Source: CAYRQP01 sp964426545
GTDB taxonomy: Bacteria > Fermentibacterota > Fermentibacteria > Fermentibacterales > JCC-6
Length of the DNA: 64,000 nt
Direction: 5' to 3'
NCBI GenBank assembly: GCA_964426545.1
Contig: CAYRQP010000001.1
Span: 124,001-188,000 of the forward strand
The notes beneath the pieces were generated by a model, which was given only the letters and a program-made list of their open reading frames with translations, searched no databases and had not been told where the DNA came from. The translations under genes were made by a program, and so were the position numbers. Of the stretch, positions 27,532 to 36,434 are shown piece after piece; within the stretch, counting starts at the first letter, position 1, and each line of letters opens with the position of its first letter.

Positions 27532-27594
27532 GGGGACGGAGGAGTTGTCATTGGGGACGGAGGAGTAGTTTACCTAAACTACTCCTCCGTCCCC
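27532..27594. repeat. Hairpin repeat family B, copy 1
   Basis: Positions 27553-27594 form a perfect 20-bp stem: the left arm begins GGGGACGGAGGAGTAG and the right arm ends CTACTCCTCCGTCCCC, with only two bases between. A direct partial copy of the left arm lies at 27532-27545. It fills the gap between divergent leuC and the FAD oxidase, where a terminator is not needed, so it is better read as a mobile REP-type element. Confidence 0.92.
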
Positions 27595-27651
27595 ATTTAA
27601 TATTATAGTACCAATTATACAACCTGTTCCACTATAGCAAAAACAAAGGAA

Positions 27652-29154
27652 ATGATGAGACGGATCACAGGTAGAAAGAGCATCGAAGAATTGTGCGCAG
27701 ATATTCTACGGGACGAATCGAATCTCGACGGCGCATTCTGCACTGAAGTTGTCTGGCCTGAAACTGCCACAGAAGCAGCTGCTTACATAGCAGAATGTTC
27801 GAAGAGTAATACCCCTGTAACACTCTCAGGCGGCAGAACGGGAATAGTCGGCGGTGCGCTGCCGGAAGGCGGTGCTGTCATTTCCAACGAAGCGTTAAAG
27901 TCGATAACCCTGAGCGGTGATACAGTAACCGTACAGGCTGGTGTTACGATAGAAGAACTCAGGCAGTTTATCGCTCTGAACATCCCGGATAAGTTCTACC
28001 CGCCCAACCCCACAGAAGAGGGGGCTTTCATAGGCGGGACAGTTGCAACCGATGCATCGGGTTCGGATAGTTTTCTCTACGGTTCGACGCGCAAATGGGT
28101 AAAAAAACTCGAAATAGTCCTTCCGAGCAGTGAAGTAGTGGACCTTCAGCGTGGAGAATATCATTTTGATAAAACCGGTTCATGTACTCACCCGCTTCTC
28201 GGGACACTTACGATTCCCACCCTTAGCAAACCGCAGCCCCAAAAGAACACCGTAGGTTTCTTCGTACATCCTGAAATGGATCTGATAGACCTGTTCATCG
28301 GATCGGAAGGTATGCTCGGGCTTATCACAGAGGTAACTCTGATGCTTACCCCCAAACCTGAATACACGATAGACCTTGCTGTTTTTGCCCCGGACAGCAA
28401 TTCATTTTGGGAACTCTACTCTACACTTCTCAGTAGAAAAACAGAACTGAAACTGAGGGCTTTGGAAATGATGGATGACAAGTCCCTAGATTTCATCCGC
28501 TCGCACCCGGGGGACTTCCCTGTCCCCCCTGAAGAAGCATCAGCTGTCATACTTATCAGATGTGAAGCATTCGATGATAATGAACTGGATGACATACTAA
28601 TGGAACTCGATGAGCTTCTGAATCAGGCTGGAATCAACCCCGACAGTACATGGGGCGGTTTCGAAACTGCAGAGCATAAGCGGCTTCGTGATTTCCGGCA
28701 TGCCCTGCCGGATTCGGTGAATCAGGATATTGCCGGATTGAGAAGGGACCTCCCTGAAATACATAAATTCGGGTCAGATGGAGCGGTTTCCTCCGACCGG
28801 CTTCGTGAATATTATTTTGGTATGCGGAAGATTCTCGAAGATAAAGAACTGAAGTTTCTGATATTCGGACATGCGGGTGACGGACATCTCCATGCGAATG
28901 TACTCCCGGAGAATTCAGAGGATATCGAAAACGCGGCAGCTGCCATGTATGAAATTGCCGCCCTTGCTGTCGAAATGGGTGGAACTCTGTCGGCTGAACA
29001 TGGTCTGGGCAGACTCAAATCAGAGTATCTTGATATCATGTATTTAAAAGATGAACTCGCAGGTATGGAAAATATCAGACGAACCATCGATCCTGCCGGG
29101 ATATTCGAACAGGCACTTGTGCTTGGAACTGGGGGTAATGGGCATCCAGAATAG
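27652..29154 (+). CDS. FAD-binding oxidase of the GlcD / D-lactate dehydrogenase family
   Basis: About 500 residues. The N-terminal PCMH-type FAD domain has TLSGGRTGIVGGALP, followed by GAFIGGTVATDASGSDSFLYG. The C-terminal FAD-oxidase domain contains FGHAGDGHLHANVLP and GTLSAEHGLGRLK, the His/Glu residues typical of GlcD, Dld and alkyl-DHAP synthase relatives. It probably oxidises a 2-hydroxyacid in the cytoplasm or at the membrane. No GlcE/GlcF partners are present. AAAGGA precedes the two in-frame ATGs at 27652 and 27655. Confidence 0.88.
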   Translation: MMRRITGRKSIEELCADILRDESNLDGAFCTEVVWPETATEAAAYIAECSKSNTPVTLSGGRTGIVGGALPEGGAVISNEALKSITLSGDTVTVQAGVTIEELRQFIALNIPDKFYPPNPTEEGAFIGGTVATDASGSDSFLYGSTRKWVKKLEIVLPSSEVVDLQRGEYHFDKTGSCTHPLLGTLTIPTLSKPQPQKNTVGFFVHPEMDLIDLFIGSEGMLGLITEVTLMLTPKPEYTIDLAVFAPDSNSFWELYSTLLSRKTELKLRALEMMDDKSLDFIRSHPGDFPVPPEEASAVILIRCEAFDDNELDDILMELDELLNQAGINPDSTWGGFETAEHKRLRDFRHALPDSVNQDIAGLRRDLPEIHKFGSDGAVSSDRLREYYFGMRKILEDKELKFLIFGHAGDGHLHANVLPENSEDIENAAAAMYEIAALAVEMGGTLSAEHGLGRLKSEYLDIMYLKDELAGMENIRRTIDPAGIFEQALVLGTGGNGHPE

Positions 29155-29503
29155 TGTACAAGTCGGTGCCAGGCACCATGAAGGCAGGGACCGTTTTCAG
29201 GCTTTCGCTGTTTCGGTTTCTGCAGATACAGACCTGTCTTCACTTCTACAGACACTTGTTACGGAATATCGGCTTAAAAAAGCAACCCATCTAAGTTGGG
29301 CTGTCCGCCTGGAAGAAAACAATTCTATCTTAGAAAAGAAGAATGACGGCGGGGAAAGCGGATCCAGTAACTGCATCCTCGATATACTGCGCAAGAAGGA
29401 TGTTAAGAACACCTTTGTTCTTGTTGCCCGCTGGTTCGGCGGGAAACATCTTGGTGGCCTGCGTTTCAGGATTTATCGGAGCCTGACGGATAAGATTACT
29501 TAA
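29138..29503 (+). CDS. IMPACT/YigZ family protein, short form
   Basis: About 121 residues. RDRFQAFAVSV, KKATHLSWAVRL, NDGGESGSSNCILDIL and FVLVARWFGGKHLGGL follow the order of the UPF0029/IMPACT N-terminal domain (KSRF, ATH..A.R, DGEP.GTAG, V.RYFGG..LG..GL). The usual C-terminal DUF1949 domain is missing, and the frame stops soon after the FGG motif, so this is a minimal or truncated version. ATG 29138 overlaps the end of the upstream oxidase gene by 17 nt, with GGGGG close upstream. The function of the family is not settled. Confidence 0.68.
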   Translation: MGIQNSVQVGARHHEGRDRFQAFAVSVSADTDLSSLLQTLVTEYRLKKATHLSWAVRLEENNSILEKKNDGGESGSSNCILDILRKKDVKNTFVLVARWFGGKHLGGLRFRIYRSLTDKIT

Positions 29504-29509
29504 CGAAAA

Positions 29510-30751
29510 TTACTTATCGACTGTATAGCCGATTTCTTCGATTGCGTTTATGGCATCTTTGATATTGAATTCAGTTTCTTCTGCTGGGAATATACGGACT
29601 GTGCTCTCCGCCGATGAAGCAACTGTGCTTTTTACTCCTGGTAGTTTATTTACAGTAGTCATGATCTTGTTCTCGCAATTACCGCAGCTCATTCCAGTTA
29701 CATTCAACAGAACTGCATCATCCTCTTTCTTCGATGCAGCCTCTTGGATCATGCGTCTGCGTATATCGGCAATCAGGAAGTATGCAATTCCCAGTAGAAT
29801 CAAAGGTCCGAATATGTATTCTAAAATACTGAATGGGTGACCGTTGTCTGCTGAATGCTGAAGCACTTCCGGCAGTGAGACCTTCAGGTCATTTAGAATG
29901 AGTCCGGCACCAAGGCTTGTAATTACCACGGTAAACAGATAAATCAAAAATACACGACTCCCAAAAGACTTTCGAATCACACTAATCGTAGCCACATTTG
30001 TCGCAGGACCCGCAACAAGAAACACAAGTGCACTGCCGACCGGAAATCCCGCGTGAATGAGTCCCGCTGCAATGGGTACTGAAGCCACCGAACACACATA
30101 CATGGGAATTCCCACCAGGAGAGCCGCAAGAAGCCCGAGCGGTCCCTGAAGCAACTCGACATCGGCAAGCTGACCCGGCTCGATGAAAAGCATAATCAAA
30201 GCAGAAACCGTTATGCCGAATAGAAGAGAACCATAGATGTCCCTGAAAATCGTATTGAAGGAGTATCTCCATATTCGTGCAAATTTAGAACCCCGCTCGG
30301 TAAGGATGCACTCCTGTGCGATGTTTTCCGTGATCCCTTTGCTATCTGCTGCATCGACTATCGTCCCCCCTGCAACACCGGCTATGAGAGCCGTGATTAC
30401 CTTTGCGAGAGCAATCGGAAAACCGAGAAGAGCCCATGTTACGGAGATGGAGTCCACTCCCGTCTGTGGAGTGCTTATAAAGAAGGATGTGGCGGCTCCG
30501 CGGGAAGCACCGTCACGTCTCAAACCAAGTGCAGCCGGAATGACCCCGCATGAACAGAGCGGAATTGGAATGCCCGCAAGCGTTGCTTTCAGGCAGCTGA
30601 GAAAACCCGGTTTACCGAGATGAGAAAGTATCTTCTCCTTTTTCACGAAAACGTGAAGCAATCCGGCTATCAGAAGTCCGAGTGCAAGAGCAGGACCAAG
30701 CACCAGTGAAGTCCGCCAGAAATGATTCAGAAATTCACTCAGATACGTCAT
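29510..30751 (-). CDS. SO_0444/ArsP-type permease fused to an HMA metal-binding domain
   Basis: 413 residues. The membrane part (PF03773-like) has IPIPLCSCGVIPAALGLRRDG, STPQTGVDSI and VAGPATNVATI, which are the paired signatures of the SO_0444 Cu/Zn efflux and ArsP permeases. The C-terminal 70 residues form a heavy-metal-associated domain with the metal-binding GMSCGNCE. A role in exporting copper, zinc or organoarsenicals is likely; the HMA domain favours a soft metal such as copper. It stands alone, convergent with the IMPACT gene, with 6 nt between them. Confidence 0.88.
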   Translation of the reverse strand: MTYLSEFLNHFWRTSLVLGPALALGLLIAGLLHVFVKKEKILSHLGKPGFLSCLKATLAGIPIPLCSCGVIPAALGLRRDGASRGAATSFFISTPQTGVDSISVTWALLGFPIALAKVITALIAGVAGGTIVDAADSKGITENIAQECILTERGSKFARIWRYSFNTIFRDIYGSLLFGITVSALIMLFIEPGQLADVELLQGPLGLLAALLVGIPMYVCSVASVPIAAGLIHAGFPVGSALVFLVAGPATNVATISVIRKSFGSRVFLIYLFTVVITSLGAGLILNDLKVSLPEVLQHSADNGHPFSILEYIFGPLILLGIAYFLIADIRRRMIQEAASKKEDDAVLLNVTGMSCGNCENKIMTTVNKLPGVKSTVASSAESTVRIFPAEETEFNIKDAINAIEEIGYTVDK

Positions 30752-30849
30752 TACAGAATTCTACTCCTTTGTATATAATAATACCAAGCAATATAGTATA
30801 GAATTTGGGATAGTCAAACACACTTTGTACATGTATGTCCTACATGTAC

Positions 30850-32706
30850 TTATCGGTGTTTTTTGATTGCGTTCTGTCTCTCTTTTTCGATGACGGTGAT
30901 TTGCAGTATGAATGGATCTTCATCGATGCTTCCTTGAAGTTCAGTGAAATCATCGATTATCTTCTCAGCCCTGCTGAAATCTCTGCTCCTGCTGTCCCGG
31001 ACATCCATGAGTGTTTTTTTCCAGGAACCTGCGAGTATGTCAAGCAGTTCTTCTCGGGGGACATCGGGATAGAAATTCCGAAGGATATTTCTTTCATGCT
31101 CCCATCTGGCAGAAGGCGAACTGTCAGCCATAGGATCTTCTCCCGGGTGCTCCTCAAGTTCACGCATATACCCGCTCAGGGCATAGAAAATGATGTGGAA
31201 GCTGTACGCTTCCACCGCTTTCTTCTTATGTATTTCGAGCATGAAGTTCCTGCCGAGTCCGGGGATTTCTTTCTCTGTATAGATATCGGCTGATTCAGCT
31301 GCGGTAAACCGCTGCAGTGCATCTATCATCCCGTTCACTATTTCGGGTTTGAATACTCCCTGATCGTTTTGCCAGAACTTAGTCCTGTCTCTTTCGATGT
31401 ACTTCGCGGCATTTCTCATGACAGAGTAGAGATTATCGGACAGCACCCACCCCGGAAGTATCTGATTGTATGCAGGCGGAACACTCTCCTGTCTTTCAAA
31501 CGGTTCGCAGATAAGGCTGAATGGGAATTCCACGCGCTGCGGAAGCGTTGTTACTCCGGATGCAATGATGCTGTAGGGGGCACGGGTGAAATTTGCAGGA
31601 TATTTCACAGAACATCCAAGTCCAAAGAACATACCTTCCCCGGGCTTGATACTCTGGTCGGGTAGTCTCGATGTGTGATTGCTTCCCACATTGGCGCCAT
31701 AGGCGACATTCCCCCTGCCTGTAGGCCACCAGGCGGCAATAAGAAGGGAATGATGATGCATTGCGGTAAATGGACCAACCAGAGAAGCGGTTACTTCCCC
31801 CTCCCCTATGCAGCTGTTCGGTGCGAGAAATGATGAAGCTATTTTCGCATGATTCTCGACTGTACAGCATTCCCCGATAACAGAACTTTCGACAATAGCC
31901 ATCGACTTCGCTGCTGCTCCCCATTTAAGTACTGAATTGTGAACTAGCGCACCATCCGTCGCTTCAGCTGCATGTCCATCGCTACCAAGAAGAATGGAAT
32001 CCCTGACTGCTGCGGCATTTGAAATTCGAACGGAACCACCTATGAAAGTGTTCTCTATAATCGATGTATCGAGAAGTACTGCATCGGATGAGATTATACC
32101 CTTATCTGTCTCTTTCAAACTGTCGACTAAGGAATCAACCTGCTTCTCATACAGCTCAATAATCTCGAATTTTGTGTGGCCGTTCGACAGCACTGCTGCA
32201 AGTTCCACATCCAGCAACGGAAAACTTCTCACACACCTCTGTCCTGTTTCAACCCCGAGATGCAACATGCCGCCGCATCCGCAGACTGAACCCGGATTGT
32301 GAATGACCCTCCCGCAGTTCTCAATATACACAGACGGAAAGATCTTCATGTTTTCGATCTTACCGCAGTGCACAATGTACGACGGACAACAGATATGCAC
32401 ACCCATGAATGTAGAATATTTCATGGTCAGTTCACATGCTTCGGGTGCTGTATCAGACAATGCAGTGATTGTGACTTCTCCTGAAAAGCAGCAGTCTTCT
32501 ATTCCATCCAGCCGGATTCCGGGGGCAATCCTGACCAGAGACCAGTCGGAACATCCGTTTCCACGAGATTCAAGTTCCGATATCTGTTCATCTGAGAGAG
32601 AAGCGGTTTCGTGTTCTGATATTTCAGGAGTCAACAGGGCAAGTGTTTCATCGAACATATTTTCCAGATATTCTTTCATATCGACCTGCTTACCATTCAT
32701 GTTCAT
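30850..32706 (-). CDS. DUF4954 family protein with left-handed beta-helix
   Basis: 618 residues. The central 250 residues have hexapeptide-like repeats (for example VHNSVLKWGAAAKSMAIVES) as in acyl- and nucleotidyl-transferase beta-helices. The region YGANVGSNHTSRLPDQ ... GMFFGLGCSVKYPANF matches the DUF4954 proteins common in Bacteroidota. The C-terminal 200 residues are helical. Three in-frame ATGs lie at the start; ATG 32706 overlaps the dehydrogenase gene by 17 nt. A sugar-nucleotide or acyl-transfer role is plausible but unproven. Confidence 0.78.
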   Translation of the reverse strand: MNMNGKQVDMKEYLENMFDETLALLTPEISEHETASLSDEQISELESRGNGCSDWSLVRIAPGIRLDGIEDCCFSGEVTITALSDTAPEACELTMKYSTFMGVHICCPSYIVHCGKIENMKIFPSVYIENCGRVIHNPGSVCGCGGMLHLGVETGQRCVRSFPLLDVELAAVLSNGHTKFEIIELYEKQVDSLVDSLKETDKGIISSDAVLLDTSIIENTFIGGSVRISNAAAVRDSILLGSDGHAAEATDGALVHNSVLKWGAAAKSMAIVESSVIGECCTVENHAKIASSFLAPNSCIGEGEVTASLVGPFTAMHHHSLLIAAWWPTGRGNVAYGANVGSNHTSRLPDQSIKPGEGMFFGLGCSVKYPANFTRAPYSIIASGVTTLPQRVEFPFSLICEPFERQESVPPAYNQILPGWVLSDNLYSVMRNAAKYIERDRTKFWQNDQGVFKPEIVNGMIDALQRFTAAESADIYTEKEIPGLGRNFMLEIHKKKAVEAYSFHIIFYALSGYMRELEEHPGEDPMADSSPSARWEHERNILRNFYPDVPREELLDILAGSWKKTLMDVRDSRSRDFSRAEKIIDDFTELQGSIDEDPFILQITVIEKERQNAIKKHR

Positions 32707-33664
32707 CCACTATTTCGATTACTTCCCTTTTTTCTTTATCTATGAATGCTCTCAGGTTCCTAAAAGTCCTGTCGAGCCGTTCGACTGTGCGTCCGTGCCC
32801 TTCGTCACCCTCTTCTACCTGCAAACCAATGTGGGGTGTTAGTATTGTGTTGGGTGCATGCAGTATTCTCTTTCCGGGAAGCGGCGGCTCTGTCTCGAAT
32901 ACATCGAGACCTGCCCCGGCAAGTCTTCCTGTCTCGAGAGCTCTGGCAAGTGCATCTGTATCGATGAGCTTCCCGCCTGTTACATTGATAAGAATTGCTG
33001 TTCTCTTCATCCTGGCAAGTTCAGGGTAACTGATGAGAGCACCACCGCCGTCAGACGGGAGTTCTGCGTGAAGCGTGACAATGTCTGACTCTGCAAGCAG
33101 TTCATCGAATCCGACCCATTTCACCCCATGGGGTGCCATTTCCGGATTCCTTTCCTTTGCAGCACACAGTAGGCGACAGCCTGCTGCTGCATAAAGACTC
33201 GCAGATGAAACTGCCGATGGAAGTTCTCCGACGATTCCGACAGTCCTGCCGAACAGTTTCTTTCCGACTTCGCGCATTTCCCACTTACTGGTTCTAACGG
33301 CAGTATCTGAAGCCTTGAGTTTGCGCAGAAGACTCATTGCATGAAGAAGGTCGAGTTCGGCAAGCGGCATGGGGTCGCTGCAGGGAACACTTGTCACCTT
33401 CACGGAGCACTCCACGGCTGCTTCCATATCGATGTTGTCGGTTCTGTCATTGGAGACTGCTATGAAAACAAGTTTCGAGTCGAGAATCATGTTTCTTGTT
33501 ACAGAAACATGTCTGACCACGGCATATTTTGTCTTCTGGGGAATTGTCCCCTTGCCGCCCTCATACCACACCGGTGAATAATCACCGGGCATTACAGCCT
33601 TGAAACGTTCGAGGATAACCTTCTTTTCAGCACCGAGGTCATCCAGAATTACTACTTTAGGCAT
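32690..33664 (-). CDS. D-2-hydroxyacid dehydrogenase-like protein, catalytic Arg missing
   Basis: 324 residues. The fold is clear: GRTVGIVGELPSA (about 139-151) in place of the Rossmann loop, AGAGLDVFETEPPLPG, and NTILTPHIG with His278. Two features are abnormal. The GxGxxG loop is altered, and the segment that should read N-x-A-R-G reads NVTGGKLID, with Gly230 replacing the catalytic Arg. The Glu and His remain. It may bind a different substrate or be a non-catalytic member. It overlaps the DUF4954 gene, so a joint role is likely. Confidence 0.78.
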   Translation of the reverse strand: MPKVVILDDLGAEKKVILERFKAVMPGDYSPVWYEGGKGTIPQKTKYAVVRHVSVTRNMILDSKLVFIAVSNDRTDNIDMEAAVECSVKVTSVPCSDPMPLAELDLLHAMSLLRKLKASDTAVRTSKWEMREVGKKLFGRTVGIVGELPSAVSSASLYAAAGCRLLCAAKERNPEMAPHGVKWVGFDELLAESDIVTLHAELPSDGGGALISYPELARMKRTAILINVTGGKLIDTDALARALETGRLAGAGLDVFETEPPLPGKRILHAPNTILTPHIGLQVEEGDEGHGRTVERLDRTFRNLRAFIDKEKREVIEIVDEHEW

Positions 33665-33673
33665 AAAATCACC

Positions 33674-35167
33674 TTAATCCAATTGCGCCAGAAGTTCGAG
33701 AAAGAACTTCCAGAATCTATTGACTGAGTCTATATTTACCCGTTCACCAGGTACATGTACGTCTCTTATGTCAGGACCTATCGATATCATATCCAGTCCG
33801 GGCATCTTCTCGCCGATGAGACCGCATTCGAGTCCAGCATGAATGGCTTCCACATTAGGTTCGCTTCCGAAAACATCTTCACATACTTTCCCCGCAACAG
33901 CAAGGATCTTCGATGAACGGTCAGGCATCCATCCCGGATAGGCATCACCGACTTCAAACCTGCATCCCGCAAGTTCAGCGATAGCACCTACGCTATCACA
34001 GACAGTGTCCTTAGCACTTCTGAAAGGACTGCGAGCCGAAAAAGAAATTGTTAATTTATCACTCTCAGTTGAAACAATAGCCATATTCAGAGATGTTTCA
34101 ACAAGCGGTTCTTTCTTAGTAAAATCTCTACCTTCCATTTCACTCTTATCATCATCCTTCTTCACACCCATCATTTTAACGACTCCGTGTGGAAGTGCGA
34201 GAAGAAGATTGATGACCTTCTTTGAAGAGTCTGCTGTAAAGGGAATATCACTGTTTCCCGATGACAGAACACGTATGGCGATATTGTCATCGATAAATGA
34301 ATACTCATTTAGAAGTTCGTTATTTACTTCACCGATTATCCTGCGAATGCTCTCTTGTCCGGCATCCGAGGTTATCACAGATTTTGCATCTCTCGGAATG
34401 GCATTTCTTTTCTGCCCGGACGCAAAACTCACAATCCCTACTTCATGTTCCCGCATCACCGCCTTGATTGCGCGTGCCAACACCTTTACTGCACTTGCCC
34501 GGTTCTTTACAATTTCCATTCCGGAGTGCCCGCCAAGAAGCCCGCTTACTTCAATGGTGAAAGAAGGTTTTGCGGTATCGGAACGTACGAGTTCATCGGA
34601 CACGATGAAATCAACACCCCCTGCACAGCCGATTGTAATCGCATTTTCCTCTTCGGAATCGAGATTAATCATTCTCCGTGCATCGAACCAATCCGGGTCT
34701 AACTCCGCAGCTCCTGTAAGGCCGCGCTCTTCATCTGTCGTGAACAGACATTCGAGCGGCGGATGAATTATATTGGTTGAATCGAGGACTGCAAGCATTA
34801 TGGCAACGCCGATCCCGTTATCAGCACCGAGAGTTGTCTCTTTTGCCGTTACCCAACCGTCTTCGATTTCGAGTTCGATGGAATCATTCAGAAAATCATG
34901 TGTTGATGAAGATAGTTTCTCTGCTACAATATCGACATGCGCTTGAAGCATGAGCGGTAATCGGGACGCAGAGATTCCCCTGCTCGGGACGGTGATGAGA
35001 ACATTATCAACTTCATCCCGTTTGTATTGAAACTGCCTGTTCTCTGCAAACTTCACCAGCATGTCAGCCATCATCTTCTCATGTCCGGAGGAACGGGGTA
35101 TCCGGCATATTGTCTCGAACCAGTGCCAGAGCAGTTTTGGTTCGAGGTCCTTTAATACTTCCTTCAT
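33674..35167 (-). CDS. pepD: Aminoacyl-histidine dipeptidase (M20 family)
   Basis: 497 residues, full length for PepD. The metal-binding motifs are LMLQAHVDIV, TLGADNGIG and TTDEERGLTGA, and SGLLGGHSGMEI lies in the lid domain. It hydrolyses Xaa-His and other dipeptides in the cytoplasm with two zinc ions. Its ATG overlaps the stop of the glutamine amidotransferase gene (ATGA). Confidence 0.92.
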   Translation of the reverse strand: MKEVLKDLEPKLLWHWFETICRIPRSSGHEKMMADMLVKFAENRQFQYKRDEVDNVLITVPSRGISASRLPLMLQAHVDIVAEKLSSSTHDFLNDSIELEIEDGWVTAKETTLGADNGIGVAIMLAVLDSTNIIHPPLECLFTTDEERGLTGAAELDPDWFDARRMINLDSEEENAITIGCAGGVDFIVSDELVRSDTAKPSFTIEVSGLLGGHSGMEIVKNRASAVKVLARAIKAVMREHEVGIVSFASGQKRNAIPRDAKSVITSDAGQESIRRIIGEVNNELLNEYSFIDDNIAIRVLSSGNSDIPFTADSSKKVINLLLALPHGVVKMMGVKKDDDKSEMEGRDFTKKEPLVETSLNMAIVSTESDKLTISFSARSPFRSAKDTVCDSVGAIAELAGCRFEVGDAYPGWMPDRSSKILAVAGKVCEDVFGSEPNVEAIHAGLECGLIGEKMPGLDMISIGPDIRDVHVPGERVNIDSVNRFWKFFLELLAQLD

Positions 35168-35862
35168 TGTTTCCCCTTTCTCTTGAATCCCCGCATAAAA
35201 TAACCAAAAAATGTCCGGCCTGCATCCAGCGAAGGACTGCCTTCAAGGACTTTGTTCACATCAATCCCATGTCCCTCGAAAAGTACACGGTCGTTTTCTA
35301 TCAGTTTATTTCCCGCCGCAAGGTCGAACTCGGGATGAAACTGTACACTGAACAGATTAAACCGTTTATTCATGAATGCCTGAATCTCCGTGTGTGAATT
35401 CGTCAATACAATCTCTGAGCCTTCCGGAAGCATAGTCACTTCATCGAAATGTGACTCGAAGATTCGGCATCCGTCAAGTATCTCATCAATCACAAGCGAA
35501 CTGCCGCATAACCCGACATGATTCCATCCGACTTCTGGTCCATTAACACACTTCCGAACAGCAGACATTCCGCATAGTGCCCTGCAAAGAAGTTGATGCC
35601 CGTAGCAGATTCCCATCTGGGCAATTCCAAGTTCTATGCATCTATGAATGAGTACTTCGGCTTCAGGGAAGAATTCTGCATCTTTGCAGATACTCAGGGC
35701 GGAGCCGGTGTGAATCACATGTGTGTAGTTATTTACATCGGGAATCTGTCCGCCATGATAGACAAAGACACCTGATACAGGGGTTTCCTGAATATATTTT
35801 TTAACATAGTCAGTTTCAGACTTATCGGTGGAATAATCGAGAATGAGTACAGAAGGTTTCAT
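35164..35862 (-). CDS. Stand-alone class I glutamine amidotransferase-like protein
   Basis: 232 residues. The nucleophile Cys86 is in GICYGHQLL, and the His-Glu pair in FSVQFHPEFD. The triad is complete, so it should release ammonia from glutamine, or cleave a gamma-glutamyl bond as in gamma-Glu-polyamine hydrolase relatives. No synthetase domain is attached. It is coupled to pepD, which suggests peptide or gamma-glutamyl compound breakdown rather than biosynthesis, but that is inference. Confidence 0.82.
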   Translation of the reverse strand: MKPSVLILDYSTDKSETDYVKKYIQETPVSGVFVYHGGQIPDVNNYTHVIHTGSALSICKDAEFFPEAEVLIHRCIELGIAQMGICYGHQLLCRALCGMSAVRKCVNGPEVGWNHVGLCGSSLVIDEILDGCRIFESHFDEVTMLPEGSEIVLTNSHTEIQAFMNKRFNLFSVQFHPEFDLAAGNKLIENDRVLFEGHGIDVNKVLEGSPSLDAGRTFFGYFMRGFKRKGKQ

Positions 35863-35904
35863 ACGGGTAATCAGCTCCTCTACTCACTCGGTATGTCGAA
35901 GGTG

Positions 35905-36336
35905 TCAGACATCCCCGTCTTCTATTTCGATCAGGTAACTGATCTCCACAGCTTCCTTGAGCATTGCAGTAATGCTGCAGTACTTAGTATGTGAGAGCTG
36001 TATGGCTTCATTCAGTACATCTTTGGAGAGATTCCTGCCCTTGAAATGATATATGATTTCGATTGACCTGTAGATAACCGGGTGCATCTCCGTAAGTTCT
36101 CCGTCTGCAGTTACCTGAAGTTCGTATTTCTTCTTCATCTCATTGCCGAGAATAGAAACCACATCCATTCCGGTACACCCGACAAGCGAACAGAGCAGCA
36201 ACTGCTTCGGAATTATACCCATGTCTCTTCCGCCGTAGATTTCAGGACCGTCGAGTATAATCTTATGACCATCGACATTCATCTGAAATGTCAGTCCCCC
36301 GAGCCATGTTCCCTGACTGCTGAATTTCTTACCCAT
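35905..36336 (-). CDS. OsmC family protein
   Basis: About 143 residues. The two conserved cysteines are in LVGCTGMDVV (Cys54) and SHTKYCSITAML (Cys120). This is the redox pair of OsmC/Ohr peroxidases, which reduce organic hydroperoxides. ATG 36336 is preferred because AAGGGGGG lies just upstream; the open frame extends nine codons further. Single-gene unit divergent from the radical SAM gene. It resembles the YhfA-like OsmC branch more than Ohr. Confidence 0.85.
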   Translation of the reverse strand: MGKKFSSQGTWLGGLTFQMNVDGHKIILDGPEIYGGRDMGIIPKQLLLCSLVGCTGMDVVSILGNEMKKKYELQVTADGELTEMHPVIYRSIEIIYHFKGRNLSKDVLNEAIQLSHTKYCSITAMLKEAVEISYLIEIEDGDV

Positions 36337-36434
36337 GTTACCCCCCTTGATGAGTTTCAGCATATCTATCCATTTTTGTTATATAATACATTGATGTCAA
36401 ATTGAACATAGTCTCTTTGATGTTCGTGGCTTGA

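Noticed and set aside
27553..27594. B1 hairpin as an intrinsic terminator
   Set aside because: Both flanking genes point away from it and neither side has a T-run.
29165..29177. Palindrome GGTGCCAGGCACC as another family A copy
   Set aside because: It resembles the arm tip but lies within the IMPACT-like reading frame, without the ACTTAATT portion or a second arm. Probably chance, or at most a decayed tip.
34005..34766. 253-codon plus-strand open frame opposite pepD
   Set aside because: Antisense shadow of a conserved peptidase; its composition is typical of reversed codons.
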